A stretch of 64,000 nucleotides of DNA, taken from assembly GCF_001693385.1 (NCBI RefSeq), contig NZ_CP016428.1, forward strand, positions 4,650,001 through 4,714,000, read 5' to 3'. Below are positions 9,109 to 16,741 of this stretch, piece by piece. This stretch comes from Bradyrhizobium icense. Its GTDB lineage: Bacteria > Pseudomonadota > Alphaproteobacteria > Rhizobiales > Xanthobacteraceae. Each line of letters starts with the position of its first letter. The first letter of the stretch is position 1. The position numbers and the translations under genes are program-made. Under the pieces are notes generated by a model, which saw only the letters and a program-made list of their open reading frames with translations, did no database searches and was not told where the DNA came from.

Positions 9109-9333
9109 ATGACACGTGGAGCACACGGAGACGGCAAGCATCACGGGCCTGGCGCGAAGGGTAAAGGCGCCGGGACCGGCGCCATGACCGACGTGCAGGA
9201 CGACCTGATCGGCGACAACATGGTGCTTTCCAACCGCGACAAGACCGAGCATTCGCGCGATCGTGGCCAGGACAGCAAGTGGTCCCAAACCGAGCAGTTG
9301 AAAGACCACGCGGCCAACAAGGGCCGCGGTTAG
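9109..9333 (+). CDS. small disordered Gly/Lys/Asp-rich protein (74 aa)
   Basis: The ATG at 9109 lies 10 bases after the previous stop, with AGGGATAG upstream. The 74-residue product opens MTRGAHGDGKHHGPGAKGK and contains MTDVQDDLIGDNMVLSNRD, the only segment that might fold. It is hydrophilic, with no membrane segment. It is the last gene of the small-protein group and is convergent with the LuxR-type regulator gene. Function unknown; the shared composition with its three neighbours suggests one process. Confidence 0.65.
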   Translation: MTRGAHGDGKHHGPGAKGKGAGTGAMTDVQDDLIGDNMVLSNRDKTEHSRDRGQDSKWSQTEQLKDHAANKGRG

Positions 9334-9347
9334 AATGCCGGCCGAAC

Positions 9348-9725
9348 TTAGAGGTTGATCACGCCGCGTCGCGCGGCGTGCGTTACGGCATCGGTGCGGC
9401 CGGTAGCGTCGAGCTTGGCGAGCAACGAAGCCACATGGAATTTGGCGGTGTGCACGGATATTCCAAGCTGTCGCGCAATGGCTTTGTTGGATGCGCCTTC
9501 CGCCATCAGAACAAGCACGTCGCGCTCGCGTGGCGTAAGATCAATATCGGACGCGCCGACAGCCGTCGGCGCGTCGCGTGATACGAGCGCTACCGTTGCT
9601 GTCTCTCCAGGTGCCGCGAGACGAACCCCGGACACGGCGCCGAGCAGCGACGCGAGCCGGTCCGCCAGCATGGGATCGGCGATCTCGATACTGACGACGA
9701 TGACCGGTGAGGCCTCCTCGCTCAC
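9348..9725 (-). CDS. LuxR-type regulator with a shortened receiver region
   Basis: The 125-residue protein ends in a clear LuxR/NarL helix-turn-helix: LTPRERDVLVLMAEGASNKAIARQLGISVHTAKFHVASLL, with the usual conserved positions (TPRE, GxSNKxIA, TxKxH). The N-terminal ~55 residues (VIVVSIEIADPMLADRLASLL) resemble the first beta strand and helix of a response-regulator receiver but stop before the rest of the domain, with no complete phosphorylation pocket. It therefore probably does not receive phosphate in the normal way. The gene overlaps the end of the HtrA-like gene by four bases (ATGA), so the two proteins are made together. Confidence 0.8.
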   Translation of the reverse strand: MSEEASPVIVVSIEIADPMLADRLASLLGAVSGVRLAAPGETATVALVSRDAPTAVGASDIDLTPRERDVLVLMAEGASNKAIARQLGISVHTAKFHVASLLAKLDATGRTDAVTHAARRGVINL

Positions 9726-10609
9726 GCTTCTGGCCTTTCGCCGATCGTGAGCTTGACCTGCAGCGGTTGGCCGGCGCGCCGAATTGTGATGTCGACGACC
9801 GATCCGATACTGTCGGGCCCGAGCGATCGTATCAGCGAGCGCATGGCGGGCAGCTTCTCATTGTTCCAGCCGATGATCACGTCGCCCTGCAAGATGCCGG
9901 CGGCGGCAGAGGGACCCGACTTGTCGACACTCATCACCATCGCACCGACGCCATCTTCAAGCTTGACCGGCTGCAATCCAACCCCGAGATAGCCCCGCGC
10001 GATCCGGCCGTGGGTCTCAAGCCTTCCCGCAATCCGGTCGATCGTCGCGCCGGGAATGACGAGAATGCGTCGCACCCCCTGGACAGCCATACCAATCGCT
10101 TCCCCGGAGGCATTGACGGCAAGTCCCCCCTCGTGGCTGCTGCGCAGCCGCACGTCGAGCTCGATCCTGGCATCGATCTCGCCGCCACGAAGGCTGCGCC
10201 AGGGGCCCCCGACCAGCGAGATGACACCGAGCGCCGCAGCAGGAATGCCATGCTCGGCGGCGACCACGACCATCAGCGAGCCCAGATCCGGAACAACAGG
10301 CGAGAGCGCGACGGAGGCCGTGTTACCGCCATCACTCCCGGTATCGAGCCGCAGCAGCGCGATGTCGGTGGTGTGATCGCGTCCCGCGATCTTGGCCGGC
10401 TGCGCCGTTCCGTCGGCAAATTTGACTGAGACTTCGCCTTCGTCGGCCAGCGCTTCATCAGCCGTCACGATCAGGCCGGGTTTCCAGATGAAGCCCGAGG
10501 CCCGCGAGCGGTGCGAATGCACCGAGACGATCGCAGACCTTGTCCGGGCGACGACATCGGCAAGGGCGGAGGATAACGACGGAAGGATAGCTGCGGTCGG
10601 GTCGGCCAT
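9722..10609 (-). CDS. HtrA-like PDZ protein lacking catalytic His and Ser (pseudoprotease)
   Basis: The 295-residue protein aligns by eye with HtrA/DegP proteases: a trypsin-like domain (residues about 15-190) and a C-terminal PDZ domain (about 200-290, GYLGVGLQPVKLEDGVGA). The catalytic residues are altered. The usual TNNHV is TADEA (His to Glu), and the usual GNSGGP is SHEGGL (Ser to Glu). The Asp region GRDHTTDIALLR is kept. There is no signal peptide, so the product is cytoplasmic, unlike classical HtrA. A binding or scaffold role is more likely than proteolysis. A GGAG ribosome site (CAGGAGTTCTGTC) precedes the ATG, and the gene is coupled to the LuxR-type regulator by overlap. Confidence 0.85.
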   Translation of the reverse strand: MADPTAAILPSLSSALADVVARTRSAIVSVHSHRSRASGFIWKPGLIVTADEALADEGEVSVKFADGTAQPAKIAGRDHTTDIALLRLDTGSDGGNTASVALSPVVPDLGSLMVVVAAEHGIPAAALGVISLVGGPWRSLRGGEIDARIELDVRLRSSHEGGLAVNASGEAIGMAVQGVRRILVIPGATIDRIAGRLETHGRIARGYLGVGLQPVKLEDGVGAMVMSVDKSGPSAAAGILQGDVIIGWNNEKLPAMRSLIRSLGPDSIGSVVDITIRRAGQPLQVKLTIGERPEA

Positions 10610-10727
10610 GACAGAACTCCTGGATCGGTTGAATCCAATCTGGGAGTTCAGGTTGAGTTCGGGAACTAGCCTGATGGGCAGGCCGCGGGAGTTTTTCGCC
10701 TCGAACGCGGGGCGTTCCCGCTTCGCG

Positions 10728-10898
10728 CTACGCCGTATGTCCGGGATCGATGTACTTTGGCGTCTTCTTCTCCCGTTGCGGCGTCATCCTGGCGGGATCG
10801 GGAGCGCCGGGCACGCCGCGCGGTCCGAGCTGTTCTCGCTGAATATCGTCTTCCGACTTCTCGGGCTCGACGCCATTGGGCTCGCGAATTCGGGTCAT
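10728..10898 (-). CDS. small hypothetical protein (56 aa)
   Basis: The ATG at 10898 follows CTGGAG at good spacing, which fixes the start inside a longer open frame. The product (beginning MTRIREPNGVEPEKSEDD) is charged and proline-rich, with no hydrophobic segment. It resembles the small hydrophilic proteins at 8.2-9.3 kb in composition. I recognise no family. It lies upstream of, and on the same strand as, the HtrA-like gene, 118 bases away, so co-transcription is possible. Confidence 0.55.
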   Translation of the reverse strand: MTRIREPNGVEPEKSEDDIQREQLGPRGVPGAPDPARMTPQREKKTPKYIDPGHTA

Positions 10899-11286
10899 GG
10901 GATACTCCAGGCACGCCGCCGTTAAGTAGTCGGCGGACACTCTTGAGCATGCGCTGACGGAACGTTCTTCTTCGAACATCAGCTCAGGCTGTTAATGCCT
11001 CACGCAGAGCACCTGTTCCTGTTCGAGGCAATACGCGCTTCAGAATTGCAGCATCTCTTGCGCGCTATCTGGCGCACGCCGTGGAACCAGCATGGCAGCC
11101 TGTTCCGGCGTCACAGCTTCCGACTGTCGCGTCAATCAATCCTCGGGCGCCTGCTGGAAGTTCTCTAAGAGCCTCTCTAAGAACCATTCCATTGGAGGAA
11201 TCCTAATACCTCGCGTATGCGTCACCGCGTTGCGCTGTCGGACCTTCTGAAGGCACAGCGTAAGTGCTCGCAGGTTGGGGTGAACC
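10899..11286. other. intergenic region upstream of the TonB receptor, with a 9-bp direct repeat
   Basis: No convincing gene is seen in these 388 bases. TCTCTAAGA occurs twice (11162-11170 and 11174-11182), spaced 12 bases and enclosed by GTTCT and AGAAC, about 110 bases before the receptor gene. It could be an operator for an iron regulator, but it is not a clear match to the Irr or RirA boxes I know. On the minus strand a short frame (about 11140-11190, MEWFLERLLENFQQAPED) is too short to call. Confidence 0.35.
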
Positions 11287-13560
11287 TTGAAGTCTCGTGA
11301 TTTGTTCCGCATCGCCGCGTTGGCGACCGTATCCGTATTGGCGTGGCCACAGTCGACGTTCGCGCAATCAAGCTCTTCGCCGCAATCCGGGGCGCAGTCG
11401 TTGCCTCCCGTCGTCATAGCCTCGCCAGAGGCCCGCCGTCGCGCAGACGCGCCGCAGCGGCGGCAGGCAAGGCGTGCGACGCAGGCAGCGCAATCCACCA
11501 GACCGCCGCCGCAACGCGGCGTCGGCTTCGTCGAAAACCCGCGGGGCGCCATCCAGGGTTATGTCGCCGGCCGCTCGATGGCGGGCACCAAGACCAACAC
11601 GCCGATCATGGAGACGCCGCAGTCGCTGTCGGTGATCGGCAGCGAACAGATTCGCGACCAGAAGCCCGGCAAGTTCGACGAGATCCTGCGTTACACACCA
11701 GGCGTCGTCGCCGGAACGTTCGGCGCTGATACCCGTAACGACTGGTTCCTGATCCGCGGCTTCAAGTCGGACGATATCGGCCTGTTCCTCGATGGGCTGC
11801 AGCTCTTCTACACGTCGTATGCGAGCTGGAAGCTGCAGCCGTTCAATCTCGCGCGCGTCGAAGTGCTGCGCGGTCCCTCTGCCGTGCTCTATGGTGGCTC
11901 CAGCCCGAGCGGTATCGTCAACGCGGTCAGCAAGATGCCTCCAACAGAGCCGATCCGCTATCTCGAGACTGGCGTCAACAATTTCGGCAACGCCTATCTA
12001 TCTTTCGATTTTGGCGGCCCGGTTACGACGCAACCGGAGAACGGAAAACTGTTCTATCGTGTGGTCGGCCAAGTCCAGAACGGCGGCACGCAAGTCGACT
12101 TCACGCCCGACAATAACTATTTCATCGCACCGTCCGTCACCTACAAGCCGGATGCAGACACGACGTTCACCGTTCTGGCTTCGGCGTCGAAAACAGATAC
12201 CCGCGGCATTAACTTCTTGCCCTATGTCGGAACGGTGGTCGATGCACCCTTTGGACGTATTCCGACAAAGCTGTTCGTCGGCGACCCCAGCGTCGATACG
12301 TTCCAGCGCGAACAGGAGATGATCGGCTATCAATTCGAACGCAACCTCTCCGACAGCGTCACATTCCGGCAGAATGCCCGCTACGCCCACGTTGACATCA
12401 CCTATCGCGGCTTGGTCGGCAACAGCTATACCAACATCGCCACGGGCGACATTGGTCGCTATAATTGGTACGCGAAGAATACCGCCAACCAAGGCAATCT
12501 AGACAACCAGTTGGAGTATCGTTTCGACACCGGCCCCGTGCAGCACACAATGCTGTTCGGACTCGACCTGAAGAGCTATCGGATCGACGACTATCAGATC
12601 TTTGCCTTTGGCGGCGTGCCCTCGATCAACGTGTTCAATCCTGTTTACGGTGTCGGAGACATACCGTTCACGGGCGCGCCGTTCCGTAATTTCCTCCTGA
12701 CCCAGAATCAACTCGGCACCTATATTCAGGACCAGATCAAGTTCGGCGGCTTCACGCTGGTGTTGAGCGGCCGCAATGATTGGGTATCGACCAGCCAAGG
12801 CGATCGCCCGACCGGCGCCACGCTGATCAACCGCGAGGACAGCAAGTTTAGCGGCCGTGCCGGCCTGATCTACAATTTCGCCAACGGCCTCGCGCCCTAT
12901 GTCGCCTACGCGACCAGCTATAATCCGATCATCGGCGTCAACGCTTCAAACCAAATGTTCCTGCCGGAAACCGGCGAGCAGGCCGAGATCGGATTGAAGT
13001 TTCAGCCTAACGGCTTTAACGGCCATTTCAGCATTGCCGTATTCGATCTGAAGCGGCAAAACGTGCCGACGACAGTCCCGAACACCACGCCGATTCTTCA
13101 GAACCAGACCGGTGAGGTCACCTCGCGCGGCCTGGAGCTGGAGGCCGTAGCCAATCTCGCGCCTGGCCTGAAGATGGTTGGCGCGTTCACCAGCTACGAT
13201 CTCTTTATCAGCAAGGACGCGAATCCGGCATTGCTCGGCCTGACGCCGACCAACACGCCACAGCAAGTTGGATCCGTCTGGGCTGACTACACCTTCCAGG
13301 AGGGACCGTTGAGGGGCTTTGGCTTTGGTGGCGGCGTGCGCTACGTCGGCAAGTCCTTCGCCAATGCCGCGAATACGCTTGTGGTTCCTTCGGTCGTGCT
13401 CGGTGACGCGACGATCCATTACGAATGGCAAAACTGGCGCGCGGCATTGAACGTTATCAATATCGCCGACAAGACTTACGTCGCCAGTTGCGCATCTGAT
13501 ACGTCCTGCTTCTACGGGGATCGGCGCCGCGTGACGGCGAGTCTCGCCTACAAGTGGTAA
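11287..13560 (+). CDS. TonB-dependent siderophore receptor
   Basis: The 757-residue protein starts at a TTG preceded by GGGGTGA. It has a signal peptide (residues about 1-27, ending STFAQ), a low-complexity linker rich in Ala/Arg/Gln, and a plug domain (about 95-210, with METPQSLSVIGSEQIRDQ and VEVLRGPSAVLYGGSSPSG). A 22-strand barrel follows, ending in an aromatic residue (SLAYKW). These mark the FhuA/FoxA class of ferric-hydroxamate receptors that use TonB energy for outer-membrane uptake. There is no FecA-type N-terminal signalling domain. No transporter or biosynthesis genes are adjacent. The ligand is unknown; the ferrichrome type is a guess from the plug sequence. Confidence 0.93.
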   Translation: MKSRDLFRIAALATVSVLAWPQSTFAQSSSSPQSGAQSLPPVVIASPEARRRADAPQRRQARRATQAAQSTRPPPQRGVGFVENPRGAIQGYVAGRSMAGTKTNTPIMETPQSLSVIGSEQIRDQKPGKFDEILRYTPGVVAGTFGADTRNDWFLIRGFKSDDIGLFLDGLQLFYTSYASWKLQPFNLARVEVLRGPSAVLYGGSSPSGIVNAVSKMPPTEPIRYLETGVNNFGNAYLSFDFGGPVTTQPENGKLFYRVVGQVQNGGTQVDFTPDNNYFIAPSVTYKPDADTTFTVLASASKTDTRGINFLPYVGTVVDAPFGRIPTKLFVGDPSVDTFQREQEMIGYQFERNLSDSVTFRQNARYAHVDITYRGLVGNSYTNIATGDIGRYNWYAKNTANQGNLDNQLEYRFDTGPVQHTMLFGLDLKSYRIDDYQIFAFGGVPSINVFNPVYGVGDIPFTGAPFRNFLLTQNQLGTYIQDQIKFGGFTLVLSGRNDWVSTSQGDRPTGATLINREDSKFSGRAGLIYNFANGLAPYVAYATSYNPIIGVNASNQMFLPETGEQAEIGLKFQPNGFNGHFSIAVFDLKRQNVPTTVPNTTPILQNQTGEVTSRGLELEAVANLAPGLKMVGAFTSYDLFISKDANPALLGLTPTNTPQQVGSVWADYTFQEGPLRGFGFGGGVRYVGKSFANAANTLVVPSVVLGDATIHYEWQNWRAALNVINIADKTYVASCASDTSCFYGDRRRVTASLAYKW

Positions 13561-13624
13561 CGCGTCGCAATCGGCAGCGACGCAGCGCTGAAGGCGAGGA
13601 CGGTTCGTATCGACGCAAGTGTGG

Positions 13625-14329
13625 CTAAGCGGACCGCATCAGCTTCAGCGTAGCGGCCAGCCGCAGGCTGCGCTTTCCCGCGAGCGCAATGGCTTCGAGC
13701 TCGGCCCCCGCTTCGTCGCAGGTGCCGGTAAAACCGATGCCCACCTCGTGGCCGCCGAACACGGGGTTTTCGCCTATCGCCGGCGTATGCTCCTGATTGA
13801 GGATCTCGCCCTTCCAGCGGCCGTCGGCCGACGAGTAGGAACCGAGATAGTAGAAAAAGGCGTCGCCACCGAGAATGCGGCCGTCCAGCAGCAGCATGAC
13901 GCCGGACAAGCCGGCCTTGATGCCGTCCAGCGCGCGGAGCTGAATGGAATAGAGCCCGTTGACAATGCCGCCGGGCCCGACGGTGCCGACCGGCGGCAGC
14001 GCTTCGTCGTCGAGCCGGGTCAACTCGGCCCAGAACAAGGCACCCGGCCGCGGCGCGGCGCTGCCTTCAAAACGAATCTTGTTTCCCTGCAGCCTGCCGC
14101 GCACGCTGATGGCGGCGACGTCGGTATCCATCAGCGGCTTGTAGTGGGGGTCGTCATTGTGGCGCTGGGTGATGACCTCGCCGATAATTTCCCCAGCAGT
14201 CTCCTGATAGGTGCCGAGATGGGCAAAGGCGGAATTACCGCCCAATAGCTTGCCATCGTGCATGCACATGATGCTGCGGCCGAACGCGTCGTCCACGCCG
14301 TACTCGACCTTGTAGAGCCCGTTCAGCAA
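13625..14329 (-). CDS. GrlR-like two-repeat protein, paralogue 1
   Basis: The 234-residue protein is built from two copies of a ~110-residue domain. Copy 1 starts LNGLYKVEYG and has DGKLLGGNSAFAHLGTY; copy 2 starts VNGLYSIQLR and has DGRILGGDAFFYYLGSY and GEILNQEHTP. Single-domain proteins with this NGLY...DGxxxGGDS...GxY pattern are, as I recall, named GrlR-family regulatory proteins, after the small beta-barrel repressor of type III secretion in enteric pathogens. That name rests on fold-level similarity. There is no signal peptide. The start is a TTG. Two close paralogues lie at 15.8 and 21.0 kb. No type III secretion genes are in the window, so the role is open. Confidence 0.8.
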   Translation of the reverse strand: MLNGLYKVEYGVDDAFGRSIMCMHDGKLLGGNSAFAHLGTYQETAGEIIGEVITQRHNDDPHYKPLMDTDVAAISVRGRLQGNKIRFEGSAAPRPGALFWAELTRLDDEALPPVGTVGPGGIVNGLYSIQLRALDGIKAGLSGVMLLLDGRILGGDAFFYYLGSYSSADGRWKGEILNQEHTPAIGENPVFGGHEVGIGFTGTCDEAGAELEAIALAGKRSLRLAATLKLMRSA

Positions 14330-14413
14330 CGAAAATGTCCTGCAATATCGAATTCGTCTTGCGGCGGCTTAGCACCGTCGTCGGGCCGGAGCCAGCCGCG
14401 TTTTAACGCAGGT

Positions 14414-14563
14414 TCAATGCCGCTTGAAATACTGCACGGCGCGTTCATGCTTTTCCGCTGCCGCGCGTGATTTGAAGGTTCCAAGATTCCGGCGCTTGCC
14501 CGTTTTCGGATTGATTTTACGGGAATAGAGCCGGTATTCGCCCGATTGCAGTTTTCGGATCAT
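14414..14563 (-). CDS. small basic conserved-looking protein (49 aa)
   Basis: The 49-residue product is very basic, with the core GEYRLYSRKINPKTGKRRN followed by LGTFKSRAAAEKHERAVQYF. The pattern of three short strands and a helix resembles the arm-type DNA-binding or AP2-like domain of integrases, but it stands alone and the assignment is speculative. Its start and stop are internally consistent and the codon use is like that of its neighbours. It is too short for most gene callers. Confidence 0.6.
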   Translation of the reverse strand: MIRKLQSGEYRLYSRKINPKTGKRRNLGTFKSRAAAEKHERAVQYFKRH

Positions 14564-14701
14564 GGCCAGCACCGCTCAGTTTGCGAGTCCCGTCCGCGAT
14601 AATTGCGCCACGGGCCCTCTTGTTCCGATCCGGCTATTCGCGTTGTCTGGCCTTGCTATGCCGGGATCGCTAGGCCGGCATGGAACGAACGGGGGGATCA
14701 C

Positions 14702-15146
14702 GTGCAGCATTTCTTCCTCTATCTCCTTGCACTCGGCGCCGGCGTCAGTGTCGCGACCCAGCAGGTGCTCAATGGCAGCCTGCGCACGGCGCTGGGCTCG
14801 CCCGCCTGGGCGGGGCTGATCAGCTATGCGGGCGGCCTCATCACGATGATCGTCGCGGTGACGGCGCTCGGCGAGCGCGTACCGTCCTGGAAAATCATGG
14901 CCGATGTGCCCGTGGTATGCGTGGTCCGGCGGCGTGTTCGGCGCTGCCTTCATCCTGCTGGCGATCCTGTTGTTGCCTTCGCTCGGCGCGGCGACGCTGT
15001 TTGCGCTGGTCATTGCCGGCCAGGTGCTCGCTGCGGTGACGCTCGACCATTTCGGCGCGTTCGGGCTGACGCCGCATCCCGTCAGCACCGCGCGGCTCGC
15101 AGGCGCAGTGCTGTTGATCGCCGGTGTCGTCCTGATCCGGGATTGA
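14702..15146 (+). pseudogene. DMT (DUF606/YdcZ-type) transporter, broken by a 1-base frameshift
   Basis: A GTG at 14702 after GGGGGGA opens a membrane protein (QHFFLYLLALGAGVSVATQQ, then AWAGLISYAGGLITMIVAV). At 14909-14911 the sequence reads CCC where CC would keep the frame. After this point the family sequence continues in the +1-shifted frame as WYAWSGGVFGAAFILLAILL and ends PVSTARLAGAVLLIAGVVLI. Removing one C restores an intact protein of about 147 residues, the normal length for this four-to-five-helix family of small drug/metabolite-type transporters. The break is in a short C run, so a sequencing error is as likely as a real mutation. Confidence 0.8.
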
Positions 15147-15149
15147 AAT

Positions 15150-15836
15150 TCAGGGTTCGAGCCCGCTCTCACGCAAGGCTGGTGTGACGGCAGGCGACGC
15201 AAGAAATCGCAGCAGCCGGTCCGCTTCATCCGGCTTGTTGCTCGCTGACATGCGTCCGGCGGAAAACACCGCGGGCGTTTGCAGTTCGCGCGGAATGGGT
15301 CCAACCACCTCGATACCAGGCACCTGTTTCAATTCGCTGATCTGCTGAACGGCAAGATCGGCCTCGCCGGTCACAATCTTCTCAGCAGTAAAACCCTGCG
15401 GGATGATCTGCGCCCTCGCATTGACGTCGGAAGCAATGCCGAGTTGCTCGATCAACGTTGCAAACAGAATGCCGCTGGCGCCAAGCCGCGAATAAGCCAC
15501 CGAGCGCGCGCCGAGTAGCGCTGCGCGCAACGCAGCCTCGGTCGCGATATCGGGATGGGCCGTCCCGGCCTTTACGGCGATGCCGACGAAGGAGCGGGCC
15601 AGGTCCACGCAAGTCTCCGCTACCAGCCGTCCCTCGCGCGCGACTTCGTCCAGCCCCTCGCGGGTCAGGATGACGACGTCCGCGGCCTCGCCCGCGCGCA
15701 GCCGTTCCAGCAGCGCCAATGTGGGCGCGAAATCGGCATCGATGCGTGCGCCGCCGGCTGCCTGATAACGGCCTGCCAGGCTGTGAACGGCGCCCTTCAA
15801 CGCCAGCGTCGAAAGCATGCGCACGGTATCAGCCAT
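15150..15836 (-). CDS. ModA-like substrate-binding domain protein without signal peptide
   Basis: The 228-residue protein has the pattern of the molybdate-binding (ModA/PBP type II) family: MLSTLALKGAVHSLAGRY near the N-terminus, DFAPTLALLERLRAGEAADVVILTREGLDEV, then YSRLGASGILFATLIEQLG and ADLAVQQISELKQVPGIEVVGPIP. Classical members bind oxyanions in the periplasm. Here the first strand begins almost at residue 1, with no signal peptide, and no permease or ATPase gene is nearby, so it is likely a cytoplasmic sensor or an orphan. Six bases separate it from the GrlR-like gene upstream, so they are probably co-transcribed. Confidence 0.82.
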   Translation of the reverse strand: MADTVRMLSTLALKGAVHSLAGRYQAAGGARIDADFAPTLALLERLRAGEAADVVILTREGLDEVAREGRLVAETCVDLARSFVGIAVKAGTAHPDIATEAALRAALLGARSVAYSRLGASGILFATLIEQLGIASDVNARAQIIPQGFTAEKIVTGEADLAVQQISELKQVPGIEVVGPIPRELQTPAVFSAGRMSASNKPDEADRLLRFLASPAVTPALRESGLEP

Positions 15837-15842
15837 CGGCCG

Positions 15843-16547
15843 CTACACCCGGCGCATCAGCTTGAGCACTGCGTTCATGCGAAGACTGCGCTTGCCGGCA
15901 AGCGCAGTCGCCTCCAACAGCGCGCCTTGCTCGTCGCAGGAGCCGGAAAAGCCGATGCCGACTTCATGGCCGCCGAAGATGGGGTTCTCACCCATGGCGG
16001 GCGTGTGCTCCTGATTGAGGATCTGGCCTTTCCAGCGACCGTTCTCCGAGCTGTACGTGCCGAGATAGTAGAAGGACGCGTCGCCGCCGAGGATGCGCCC
16101 GTCATTGAGCAGCATCACACCGGTCAGGCCGCCTTCGACGCCGTCGAGCAGGCGAATGTGGATGGAATAGAGGCCGTTGACGATGCCTCCCTCGCCGACG
16201 CTGCCGGCGATCGGGATGACCTCCTGCTCGATCGGCGTCATCACCGAACGAAACGCCACGCCGGGCAACTCCTTCAAGGCCCCTTCAAAGCGATAGAGCT
16301 CGCCGTCCGCCCTGCCCTTCGCCAGCAGCGTGGCATCGTCCGTGCCGGCCATCGCGCGGTAATTCGGGTCCGGGTTATGGCGCACGGTCTGGATCACGAT
16401 GTCGACGCCGTCGTCACGTTTTTCGTAACTGCCGATATGGGCAAAGGCCGAATTGCCGCCCAGCATCTTGCCGCCGCGCGCATACATCACGCTGCGGCCG
16501 ACCGCCGCGCCAAGCTGAAACCTGACTTTGTAAAATCCCTCAAACAA
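15843..16547 (-). CDS. GrlR-like two-repeat protein, paralogue 2
   Basis: This is the second member of the family seen at 13.6 kb, with the same two-domain layout: FEGFYKVRFQ with GGKMLGGNSAFAHIGSY, then VNGLYSIHIRLLDGVEGG with DGRILGGDASFYYLGTY. Starting at the TTG at 16547 (GGGGACACGGCA upstream) gives 234 residues, exactly the length of paralogue 1. The open frame extends 15 codons further, but paralogue alignment argues against using it. The C-terminal halves of paralogues 1 and 2 are nearly identical around GENPxFGGHEVGIGF. It is directly upstream of the ModA-like gene on the same strand. Confidence 0.8.
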   Translation of the reverse strand: MFEGFYKVRFQLGAAVGRSVMYARGGKMLGGNSAFAHIGSYEKRDDGVDIVIQTVRHNPDPNYRAMAGTDDATLLAKGRADGELYRFEGALKELPGVAFRSVMTPIEQEVIPIAGSVGEGGIVNGLYSIHIRLLDGVEGGLTGVMLLNDGRILGGDASFYYLGTYSSENGRWKGQILNQEHTPAMGENPIFGGHEVGIGFSGSCDEQGALLEATALAGKRSLRMNAVLKLMRRV

Positions 16548-16663
16548 TGCCGTGTCCCCGGCAAACCCGGCTCGATGTCTAGCGCGGTTCATAACGCAGG
16601 GAAACGGCCTTGAACCGACGTATTTGAATCAAGCTATCAAGACACCGTGTCATCAAAACGCAA

Positions 16664-16697
16664 TGATCCGCCAAGGCGGTTTCGCCGTGGCGGATCA
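16664..16697 (-). terminator. hairpin downstream of glnII
   Basis: TGATCCGCC pairs with GGCGGATCA, and an inner GGCG/CGCC extends the stem. On the minus strand it is followed by TTGCGTTTTG. It lies 45 bases after the glnII stop and is a likely Rho-independent terminator. Confidence 0.65.
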
Positions 16698-16741
16698 GCT
16701 TTGCACCCCGGGGCGCCCGCCGGGTCAAATCGTTAAGTCCC

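Noticed and set aside
10980..11205. Possible eroded gene on the minus strand (MEWFLERLLENFQQAPED, then two further short frames)
   Set aside because: It is interrupted by stops, has no ribosome site and matches no family I recognise; it is described only as intergenic DNA.
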